Part shown: in pieces, positions 36,818 through 45,676 of the stretch
Layout of the letters: the number at the start of each line of letters is the position of its first letter
How positions within the stretch are numbered: the stretch's first letter is position 1
Source: Allacma fusca
Lineage: Eukaryota; Arthropoda; Collembola; Symphypleona; Sminthuridae
Assembly (NCBI GenBank): GCA_947179485.1
Contig: OX359245.1
Location: 33,777,067-33,841,066, forward strand
Reading direction: 5' to 3'
DNA: 64,000 nt
Program-made: the position numbers and the translations under genes
The notes under the pieces: model-generated
Databases searched by the model: none
Told to the model about the DNA's origin: nothing
What the model saw: the letters and a program-made list of their open reading frames with translations, nothing else

Positions 36818-38299
36818 ACTTTAACTCAAATCGAGATTTCAAATTTCCCCTTGTAAGAAAAATAATCTTTGAATTTTTTGCTCTAAACTGTTGCAGAAAG
36901 TTGAAATCGCAGTTGAAGAAAATTATTAGGTGCGGAATTGAGGAGCTAAACTAATTGCTTTAATTTGTAACAGTTGCAAATCAGTAACAAAAATTTAGCT
37001 CTTATAGTGAGCAAGTAGTCTTAATGAGGACAAAATTCAAACCAACTAGAATTTATAGTTTTTAGAGTGGATTTGTTTTGACAGGTCAGCCTTTAAAAAA
37101 TGTTGTCGGGGCAGAGCGGAGTAAATCAAAGAGATGGGATTTATTACATAATCAATTGTATTATGTCTACAAAGAGATCAAAGGTGTGCCTTCTATTGGA
37201 GGATTAGGTATAATACTGTTATAAGGAACAGGGAACACAGGATGTCTGGAGGAAATTATTTGTAATCATTTGTACAAGCCATAAATATAAAATGACTTAG
37301 AATACATTAATTATGTCATTTATAAACACGTAATTAGAATGTTGCGTCATTGTCGTACATCTCGTAATGATGTCAACTGTAAAAAAGGTTTAAGTTTTTT
37401 CTATGGTTGCTTTAATGCTCAGTGCAGACTTATCCTGGATTACTGTAATGTCAAGAATGTTTCTTTGATAGCATGTAGTAAATATCGAAGATTTCTGCTC
37501 CACAGCAAACCAGACAATGTACTAAGAATAAGTGCTGTATGTATTTATTATTAAAAGCATACCCAGTAATCCAAATCCGTGTGGGCCATTTATGGCCCAC
37601 ATATTGTCTACCAATTCTGGTTCTGGATTGGTCATGTCCGCTGGTTCAACACTGGCCCAAGCCAGGCTCTAAACTTCGGTAATTTTTTGGTATCTCAGTG
37701 GCAACACATTGGACGCCATCTGTACTGTGAATATGGGTCAGTGCTGGTAAATCTTTGGTAGTCAGGTAATATGTGAAAATGGGAAACTTGTGGTAACAAC
37801 AACGTTTAGAACATATTGCCACTTTCTTCTATAAAAATGATTTTATTATTTTCAGAAATACTGATCAAGCTCTCCGGGCATAAATCAGGGATGGATTCTT
37901 ATCTTTGACTAAATTCTAAAAAGTACTATTTTCATTGGAGATCCAATTTAAAAAACATGGGTTACGAAATGGAAAAACCTTTTAAAATTTAGCCTACGTT
38001 ATTGAGCTCCCACAGTCAAACAGTTTCGGAGGCACTAGTGATTTTTGAAGACTAAGTAATCCGTTATTTATGTTTGTTAAATCATCCGATACTTTGTCAA
38101 TTTGCATTAATCCAAGCAGATTTGCAACCTGAGCTCAATGTGTCAAACATATTTTGCATTCTACGCGATTTTGTACAAATATCTCCACATTGTCTAATTT
38201 GTTTTGATAAGTACAGTGGTGTTTTTGCAAATTTAATTAATTTAAGTTGAAATCAATTTTGATAAATAATATTTTAAAATAATATTCGACTATACGTGA
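36818..38299. other. Intergenic, nothing firmly recognised
   Basis: A short stretch at 37570-37640 contains the palindrome GTGGGCCATTTATGGCCCAC and more TGGCC/GGCCA units to about 37670, possibly a small MITE remnant. Otherwise AT-rich sequence without conserved ORFs. Confidence 0.4.
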
Positions 38300-39571
38300 A
38301 AACAGAATCAATGTAAGGACATATGTCCCAAGAAATCCTACCAATTCACATTCACAAGCTTTCTTCGTTCCCTTCTTACTTCAAGCAGAATATTTAGACA
38401 TAAAAGCCATAATAATTATTTTAAATTCATAAACCACAACATTAATCACATGCACGGGTCTCAACCCGGATTGGAATCCTCAGAACATTATCATTTCGAC
38501 CCTGTGGTATGTTTTATGGGTCAAATGTAGGTTAGGTCAATATTAACACGGTATTTCGCAGAACAGCCAATTGTAAATAACATGCTAAATATAAAACAAT
38601 AACAAAGTTCCAGTTCACGGGTACTGCAAAAATATTTTTAATACTCAAAAGAGCGGATCTATTTTCAATGACGTCAATTAAAGGCCTCAATGCGACTTGC
38701 AAGAAGTAATAAAAACATTCAAATTTGATTGATAGTAGCTTTATTTTGTTGTAAATGGCGACCACAACCCCATATATCCAGAAACAATAGAGGAAATGCA
38801 ATTCTGAGAAACTATATGTTACAAGTATAAAAAGAAAAAACTCCCCAGTTAGCGATATCACTATCAAATTTAGTCTCCAACAAAAATACCAACATGCTAC
38901 TGTACAAACACTGCTAACAAAACAGAATCTATGTAAGGACATAAATTTATGCGCCATGTGCCAGGAAGAAATCCTACCAATTTATGTTTCTTCATTCCGT
39001 ACTTACTTCAAGCAGCATATTTAGACACAAAAGCCATAATAATTATTTTAAATTCATAAACCACAACATTAATCACCTAAATGATGCACGGGTCTCAGCC
39101 TTGATTGGAATCCTCCGAAGATTATCATTTTAACCTTGTAGTATGTTTTATGGTCAAATGTAGGTTAGGTAAGCACCACCTCGCAAAAACATTATGGAAG
39201 TCAATAATAACACGGAATTTCGCAGAAGAGACAATTGTAAATAACGTGTTAAATATAAAACATCCACAAAGTTCTAGTTCACGGGTACTGCAAAAATATT
39301 TTTATTACGTAAAAGAGCAGATCTATTTTCAATGATGATAATTAAAGGTCTCAATAACAGTTCCAAGAATTAATAAAACCGTTCAAATTTGATTGATAGC
39401 AGTATTATTTTATTGTAAATGGCGACCACAAGCCCATATATCCAGAAACAATTTAGGAAATGTAATTCTGAGAAATTACGTGTTACAAGTATAAAAGGCA
39501 AAAACTCCCCAGTTAGCGATATCACTATCAAATTTAGTCTCCAACAAAAATACCAAAATGCTACTGTACCT
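38300..39571 (+). repeat. Tandem duplication of the metalloprotease promoter (two units of about 630 bp)
   Basis: Unit A (about 38300-38919) and unit B (about 38920-39571) align along their length, both starting AACAGAATC(A/T)ATGTAAGGACAT. Both contain a TATA box (AGTATAAAA), the CTCCCCAGTTAGCG start-site region and ATGCTACTGTAC. Unit A diverges four codons after the ATG, so it is a promoter plus an orphan start codon. Unit B runs into the real gene. Minus-strand ORFs in both units are shadows. Confidence 0.85.
39490..39497 (+). promoter_or_regulatory. TATA box of the BSP-type metalloprotease gene
   Basis: TATAAAAG, 68 bases before the ATG and about 25-30 bases before the conserved CCCAGTTAG region that fits a start site. 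The same arrangement is preserved in the upstream duplicate unit (near 38827). Confidence 0.65.
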
Positions 39572-40333
39572 TGCCCTGGTTGCTGTTTCCCTGTTGGGAA
39601 ATTCAGGTAATTTGTTTTGTTTCTTTTCAAAATTATTTAAATTCGTAAGTTACGGAATGCAAATATTAATATGTTCACCGGGGAAAATTGTTCCGCCAAG
39701 GATTAAAGTACTGTCTGGTTGTTAACGTATACGAATATATTACACATACACACAGCTGCTGTAAGAGTTGATGTGGATACTAGTAAGGCCCGTGACCTGG
39801 AAGGTTTTGGAAGGCAGATAAAGAAAACTTTGGAAGACTGGTACCCATACCTGTCCTATCTAATGTACACGCAAAAATTCGAGGATGTGCCGGTCATAAA
39901 TATTTACTTCGACCCAGATTACAAGGGTATAGCATACGCCTCTGGCAACAGGATCGTGGGGGCCGTTGATTACTACAGAAAAAATCAACAGGGTGTTGGA
40001 TCCATGATCCATGAGATGGTTCATGTCATTCAGCAGTACCGGAATACCCCTGGTTGGGTCACGGAAGGCATGGCGGACTACTATCGGTACTACCGGTATG
40101 AGAATCGGAAACTTTCGAAACCCACCACAGACAATAACCACATGAATGGCTATGGGGTAACGGCCTTTTTCTTCAACTGGGTGGATCAAAACAAGCCAAA
40201 AATTGCAGGGCAAAGTATGCTTTACTGGATCAACAAGGACGCGAGGGACGGGAATTACAAGGACACTCTCTGGACAAGGTTTTATGGCCAGACAGTGGAG
40301 CAAGTCTGGGAAGAAATGATGCGGAGAGCGTAG
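39558..40333 (+). CDS. Secreted zinc metalloprotease, BSP family (208 aa)
   Basis: Exons are 39558-39606 and 39756-40333. The first exon encodes a signal peptide (MLLYLALVAVSLLGNS); the join gives AAVRVDVD. The zinc-binding HEMVH is followed by PGWVTEGMADYYRYY, the HExxH...GW..EG.ADY pattern of the 'peptidase of plants and bacteria' (basic secretory protein) family. The upstream INIYFDPDYKGIAYASGNRI and downstream YGVTAFFFNWVD blocks also fit. His/Glu/His and the downstream acidic residues are present, so it should be active outside the cell as a general protease. The family is chiefly known from plants, bacteria and fungi; an intron and a eukaryotic promoter show that this copy belongs to the host genome. 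The length is normal for the domain. Confidence 0.85.
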
Positions 40334-41167
40334 TAGTAGTCAAATAATGAAATCTATTGTCACATAAAATTATTGACATGTGAATTCGATTCCAAAACAA
40401 GTAAATAATTGCAATCCATGTGATACAAATGTTTTTCAAACCCAAGGAAAGTTATTTCTTTACGCCAAGTGTTTTTTACAAACGTTAAAGACAAGAAAAT
40501 AATTACCCTCCTTTTCCCAATTACCGAAAGCAAATGATAACATCTTTATCCTGGGCCGAAAAATTAGCTTTGTTATGGGGAAATGGGGAATGAGATGATA
40601 ATGTGGAATACTTATGCACAATGTTACTGGGGTGTTGGGGAACTCGCTAGGTGTGAGAGTGTACGGGATCAATTAATGTACTGCATGTGAGAGATGAGTC
40701 AAACGCTCCATCCCTCCTTAGCTTGTTCTCATTCAAGAGTTAGCTTTATTATCTCGGATCTAATTCTTCATCTCCCTCATACAAGTTCACTTTCGTTTAT
40801 GTGTATATCATTCCAAAAATGCAGAGTAAGCACAATCTTGCTTACTTGATTACACAATATCAGATGTCTCTTACCAAATACTATTCGATTATCTTACACA
40901 TTTTACAGGATGATTTCATGTCAGTCAGTGTCACAATAGAAGTATGTCATAACAGCGTTGTTCAGATTTTTGCAATTCATGTTCGTTTTCGTAAATCAGT
41001 CTCGTTCATGACCACATGTAATTACATGGTTGCTTTAAGCTGTTACTGAGTTTTGCTGGGCGAAATGAAGGTACAAATTTTAAACGAGGCTGGTTGTTCG
41101 ACAGTTTGGAGATAATTTTTAAAACGCGTCTATTAAGGTTGCACTGTTGACTTGTATTCCAGCCCAA
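40334..41167. other. Intergenic, nothing recognised
   Basis: 3' flank of the metalloprotease gene up to the hAT target duplication. No conserved ORF or repeat. Confidence 0.5.
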
Positions 41168-41175
41168 GGTATAAA

Positions 41176-42459
41176 CAGAGCATTGGAGTATTTGGGAATA
41201 CAGTATTTTAAAATATGTATTTTGAGACCTTCGAGTATTTTGTATTTAGTATTTTGTAGCCATAATGCATTGAATAAGTATTTTATACTTTATATTTTAC
41301 ATGTTTTTGAATAAGATAGTATTTTGTATTTTCTTGCTAACAGTGCCATACCAAATGTATTTCAAATAAAGTATTTTGCTCAAAATACTTTTCATATGAT
41401 AACTTCCAATGTACATGCCATCTGTAGTCACCATCATGTAACAACACTCGTATGAGATGGTATGAGTGAGCGCACTTTAAAATGAAAATCATCGCTCCGC
41501 GGTAATTTAAGGCTGACGAGAAGGGCGGCGCAAGCTACGGCCGTCTCTCCTTACTTAATTAGTGTAAATTGTTGAGCTCCTTTTCAAAATTACCGTTACA
41601 AATTTTTGAAACATCAAAAATTAAATTTTGAAAAAGCGAAAATTAAATTCCGAAATATTTTTTTAAAAACAGTGTTAGTAGTACTGAATTGTGCGTATAA
41701 AAACATTTAATTGAAATCGATGCAACAGTTCGTGAGAAAACAAAGATTTTGTTTGTTTTTATTTTTTTACGTACGAATACGTGGACCGATTTCAACCAAT
41801 AACGATTTCATTCGAGGAAGTAGCCTAACAAATGTTCACAAAAATTATGAACGAAATTAGTCGGGTAGGTTCGGAGGAAACCCGCGGGATAAACGGACCC
41901 ACGGACAACACTATTTAATAAGGGGGCTGGCGACGCCTTAAAATTGTTCGGTTTAGCAAAGGCTCGCATGAAGTTAATTCCCTCATCATCAATTACCGAA
42001 GAAATCGTTGAATGGGAGTGCTTAAACTATTTGCAGGATACTTATGACAGCTTGACTATTTTGGACAAGTCTCCAAACCCAAACGTCAAAGAAATAGTTT
42101 TTATTTTAATACTCCCGTGGCCTCGTCAGCCCCTGTAAAGCGGTTATTTAGTTATGCAGGTCTTGTATTTAGTCCCAGAATTGCTCCGCTTTCTGATGGT
42201 GTTTTTAAAATGCTTGTTTTTCTAAAACTGTGCTCAAGAAATCGAGTTCAATGAAAGCATTGTACCTTGAGAAAAGTATTTGAAATACAGTATTTTGTAT
42301 TTGGTATTTTGAAAAACCCACAATATAATGTATTTTTACTTTGTATTTTCATAAAATTAACGGAGGTATTTTTATTTTGTATTTTGTATTTTGGCTTTTA
42401 TTTTAAATGTATTTTATTTTGTATTTTCAGAAAAAAAATAAGTATTTTCCAATGCTCTG
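41176..42459 (+). mobile_element. hAT transposon, internally deleted (1284 bp)
   Basis: Termini CAGAGCATTGGA in inverted orientation at both ends; perfect 8-bp target duplication GGTATAAA at 41168-41175 and 42460-42467. Subterminal parts are TATTTTGTATTT arrays like those of 16840-17639. It still carries the end of a hAT transposase gene, which ties this MITE style to the hAT superfamily. Confidence 0.92.
41944..42250 (+). pseudogene. hAT transposase C-terminal remnant
   Basis: Blocks VEWECLNYLQDTYDSL and SPNPNVKEI are followed, after a one-base frame change near 42110, by ASSAPVKRLFSYAGLVFSPR and LSDGVFKMLVFLK. These match the hAT C-terminal dimerisation region pattern (SSAPxERLFSxAGxxxSxxRxxLxxxxxxxLxFLK). 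Only about 100 codons remain. Confidence 0.85.
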
Positions 42460-42467
42460 GGTATAAA

Positions 42468-43207
42468 GCGTCTCAAATTATCGGAATCTGGTTTAAAAAG
42501 CGTTTGATAAAAATAGCAGGATTTAAGACATTTAAGCTATGTATATTTGATGAGGAAAAAGGATTCAAATGGTTAAGCAAACTATTTGCAATGTCTCAAC
42601 TGTACTGTTAAAAACGCATAAAATAATAGCAGAAAAACTTGGGAGGAGTTTCTATTGTATTCGTAATTAAAAACATCATTTGGAAAAGTATTAAAGGAGG
42701 TAGTATTACAGTATTGTAACAGCCATTTTAGCCATGATTAAAAAAATCACAGGGGAATGAGTCAATTTTAACAGATTTGTCAAAATTTGCCGGTCAAAAT
42801 TTTTAAACCCCGTAAATTGAAATAAAAAATTTATTTGTGGCTATCACGACTGTTCGAAAGAGGTATTGCATTCGTTCCTGTCCTTAGTACTTCTGGATAC
42901 TGATAAATTCCAGTTTTGCAGATCTTATCCAAAACATTTAGTGTAGTAGGGAAATTGTAATTTTTTATACTGCAAATCTTAAAACCAAAAATAACGCCAT
43001 AAATTAGATCTAAGATTATATTACATTTATGCATAATATTGTCTAGATTAGTTTGAAAATAAATTTTCTGCGCCTATATTTCTTAACCCCAGAAGAAATT
43101 ATTACAATTGTAATCAATTATGATTTAAACTGAAATTAATTTCATATGTATATATCATCTATGCCAATGCATGCAACCGCATTTACGTCCCGTTTTTTTA
43201 ATTTATA
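42468..43207. other. Intergenic, nothing recognised
   Basis: AT-rich spacer between the hAT element and the Gypsy target site. Short ORFs only. Confidence 0.45.
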
Positions 43208-43211
43208 AGGG

Positions 43212-43724
43212 TGCAAGGATGTTAAAATAGTATGTTAATCTTAAGAGACGATTTCCTTAGGAAGAACTCTCCACATCCATATTTGAATATCTTTCATTAC
43301 GGAAAATGTAAATAGGAGAGAGATGAGAGGACAGATGTGTGTAGAGAGGACATTCTGGATTGAATAGGGCAAGAGAGAAGAACTAGCCTCTCTAGTTAGA
43401 AATATTTCAGTGTGTTAATTTTAGAGACTGATCCTTACCTGTAATATTCCTAAGGGAAAAGTCTTCGTGAAATATATTGTCAAGAATAAATATAAAAGAG
43501 TTATTTAATCAAACATTACTCAAAGATTACCCCATATTATTATACGCAGCATACACTCGTGCCACTTAGGCAGTACCCCTCATTTAAGTGTTTTTAGGAG
43601 AGTTTGTGAAAGGGCTCTCCGTGTCTGTGAACTACATCCCTTATAAAGGTTCATGATATTTAGGATTGGGTTTAATATTAACTTTAAATTCATAAACATT
43701 TATCACCCAAAACTAAACCTTTCA
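43212..43724 (+). repeat. 5' LTR (513 bp)
   Basis: Starts TGCAAGGATGTTAAAA and ends AAACCTTTCA. Aligns without gaps to the 3' LTR. Contains two CCTNAGG palindromes (43255, 43449). Confidence 0.95.
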
Positions 43725-43725
43725 C

Positions 43726-43743
43726 TGGTGGAGCGTGCTTCTC
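43726..43743 (+). other. Primer-binding site
   Basis: TGGTGGAGCGTGCTTCTC begins one base after the LTR. The leading TGG pairs with the CCA end of a tRNA; the tRNA was not identified. Confidence 0.65.
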
Positions 43744-44108
43744 AAGATCTCCGAGTGTTTATTGTTGCGCGAACTTTTTACAACAATTATAGTGATTTCC
43801 AGATACGTTTCCATAGGAAATCTAACATTTATATTCAAAGACAATAGTGTACATAGTGAGAGCATCCATCTTGGATCTGCCATGCCGCATCTTCTCTAAT
43901 CTCATCTTCGGCGTGGACATCTCACGAGTTTTCTCTAGTGCGCAAACGCGTATTCAGTACTCTTAAATTCCCTCATCCAGAATATTCATCTTTCCCTGTG
44001 CTGATCAAAGTGCACATTACACACTGATAGACATTCCCAATTTGGCAGTGATCCAGTAACTTTCATTTAAAATACATTGATTCCCTATAGTGACTATTCC
44101 TGTGAACC

Positions 44109-45584
44109 ATGGGTGACTCAGATAATGAAACTGATAATTCCCCTCAGGATGTGCAACAGACACAATCTTGTGAAGTTACTTTAGAAAAGAAAAGACTTGA
44201 AATTGAGGAACAAATTAATAATTATAAATTAGCTGGTGGTACATACAGTTTTGCCACAATTCATGATACGTTTATTCCTCAACAACCATCCCGAACATTT
44301 CCTATGGACTATTCCCGTCTCAATCAACAACCTATAATTCCTACGGAAACTCAGGAAACATTGGAGGCTTGGAAGAAGAAATTTCAGACCTTAGAGGAGG
44401 ATTTCAAAAATTTCAAATCCGGTAAAAAGTATTCCACATCCCGTGCATATCGGCGCATTCATGTGTCATCTTCTGACGAGGAGGATGAACCCAAGGACCA
44501 GGATCAACAGACTTCCCTGGCACACTTGGATCGACAAAAGCGACTATTTAAGGTATTTAAAGATCGCATTATTATTTATGAAGTCTCATCTGATGCCGAA
44601 CTATACGCTGATACATTCAATGCGGAAGCTCAAGAATTAGGTCTAGAGCCTAGTTACATCATACCATTATTACATCAGTTCTTTAAACATTCTAAATCCA
44701 TCGAGGTAGTTTCATGGTTTGAAAGTGTTGAATTTTCCCTAAGGGAATGGCGTAATTCTCGAAAAAGAGCTTACACTATTTTGGATGAATTCTTTCATGA
44801 ATTTATTGAACATTTCAAAAACGAACATAAAGCTGATAGAGCTGAGGCTGCACTTGAACTTTACAAATTTGACTCTAATAAGCCTGTCTCTAAATTCATC
44901 TCAGAATTGAATTCTTTACTGTCACAAATTGATGGTAAAATGACTATAAAGACTAAAGTTAACCGAATGATTCGCAAGTTGCCGTACTCAATTAGCCGAT
45001 TCATACAAGAACCACATAAAGCTAATTTTTCGATTTTTTCGGCACGACTTGAAACTATTCTTGAAGGTGAAAAGACTTTGATTTCACAACCTTCATCAAC
45101 CTCTTCGGTAATTACTCCTACTATTGCACCTGTACTCCCTAAGGGAGATCTTTTGGCAAAACTGCTGAAAGCAAAAAAGATGACAGTGCTTCTACTAAAG
45201 TTAAAAACTTTAAGCAATCTACGCAGACTTGCCAAATATGTTCCAAACCGGGGCATATTGCGTCAAAATGTTACAGTCGTTACAAACAAGATAACAACAA
45301 TACTGGCAACAATTCTGGTCGTGGACAACAATCCAATAGGGGCAATAGGGGACATCCCAATAATTCCAACAATGGAAGAGGCAATAATCATAACAACAAT
45401 GCCAATTATGGAAGGACTTTCCATAATTCAGGATTTAGAGGAAATTCCCGAGGAAATTTCCGTGGTCATAATTATCGAGGCAACGATAATTACAACAATT
45501 ACAACAACAATGGTACTTACTACAACAGTAACTACCGCAACAATGGACAACCCAACAATGGACCCAACAATGGAAATTTATTGA
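44109..45584 (+). CDS. gag: Gypsy gag (capsid region; frame 0)
   Basis: The ATG at 44109 has a strong context (ACCATGG). The N-terminal third is acidic with a coiled-coil-like stretch. The middle (about residues 155-320) has the alpha-helical retrotransposon capsid features, with ESVEFSLREWRNSRKRAY and QLNSLL-like helices. From 45174 the frame-0 reading becomes an Ile/Thr-rich translation of an AAC-repeat region and is probably not the functional product. The zinc knuckle lies in the -1 frame after a slippery A AAA AAG (45173-45179). So either frame 0 is a terminated form or the copy carries an indel. Confidence 0.8.
   Translation: MGDSDNETDNSPQDVQQTQSCEVTLEKKRLEIEEQINNYKLAGGTYSFATIHDTFIPQQPSRTFPMDYSRLNQQPIIPTETQETLEAWKKKFQTLEEDFKNFKSGKKYSTSRAYRRIHVSSSDEEDEPKDQDQQTSLAHLDRQKRLFKVFKDRIIIYEVSSDAELYADTFNAEAQELGLEPSYIIPLLHQFFKHSKSIEVVSWFESVEFSLREWRNSRKRAYTILDEFFHEFIEHFKNEHKADRAEAALELYKFDSNKPVSKFISELNSLLSQIDGKMTIKTKVNRMIRKLPYSISRFIQEPHKANFSIFSARLETILEGEKTLISQPSSTSSVITPTIAPVLPKGDLLAKLLKAKKMTVLLLKLKTLSNLRRLAKYVPNRGILRQNVTVVTNKITTILATILVVDNNPIGAIGDIPIIPTMEEAIIITTMPIMEGLSIIQDLEEIPEEISVVIIIEATIITTITTTMVLTTTVTTATMDNPTMDPTMEIY
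45173..45179 (+). promoter_or_regulatory. Candidate -1 frameshift heptamer A AAA AAG inside gag
   Basis: In frame 0 the codons are GCA AAA AAG, giving the canonical X XXY YYZ form. Slipping one base back continues into the frame that holds the CCHC knuckle. An accidental single-base indel is the alternative. Confidence 0.5.
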
Positions 45585-45676
45585 ACAATTTCCTACAATT
45601 AGAAGCCAATTCTACTAATCAACGTCCCTCAGGACAAACTCAACCACAAATTAACAATCAAGATAATTTAAACTAA
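45182..45676 (+). CDS. Gypsy nucleocapsid region in the -1 frame
   Basis: Open for 164 codons until TAA at 45674-45676. It encodes a classic CCHC knuckle, CQICSKPGHIASKC (C-x2-C-x4-H-x4-C), then an Asn/Gly/Arg-rich tail (repeats of NN, RGN) suited to nucleic-acid binding. No ATG of its own near the start, so expression needs a frame change from gag. Confidence 0.75.
   Translation, partial: DSASTKVKNFKQSTQTCQICSKPGHIASKCYSRYKQDNNNTGNNSGRGQQSNRGNRGHPNNSNNGRGNNHNNNANYGRTFHNSGFRGNSRGNFRGHNYRGNDNYNNYNNNGTYYNSNYRNNGQPNNGPNNGNLLNNFLQLEANSTNQRPSGQTQPQINNQDNLN
45667..45673 (+). promoter_or_regulatory. -1 frameshift heptamer T TTA AAC at the gag stop
   Basis: In the nucleocapsid frame the codons are AAT TTA AAC TAA: a canonical UUUAAAC slippery site directly before the stop. 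A -1 slip enters the pol frame, which is open from this point (its last upstream stop is TAA at 45664-45666). Confidence 0.75.

Noticed and set aside
37579-37761. Short Trp-rich plus-strand ORF
   Set aside because: It overlaps a TGGGCCA palindromic repeat, and no second copy or domain supports it.
38532-38957. Minus-strand ORF of 141 codons that looks membrane-like
   Set aside because: It is antisense to the duplicated protease promoter; the second unit has it only in truncated form.
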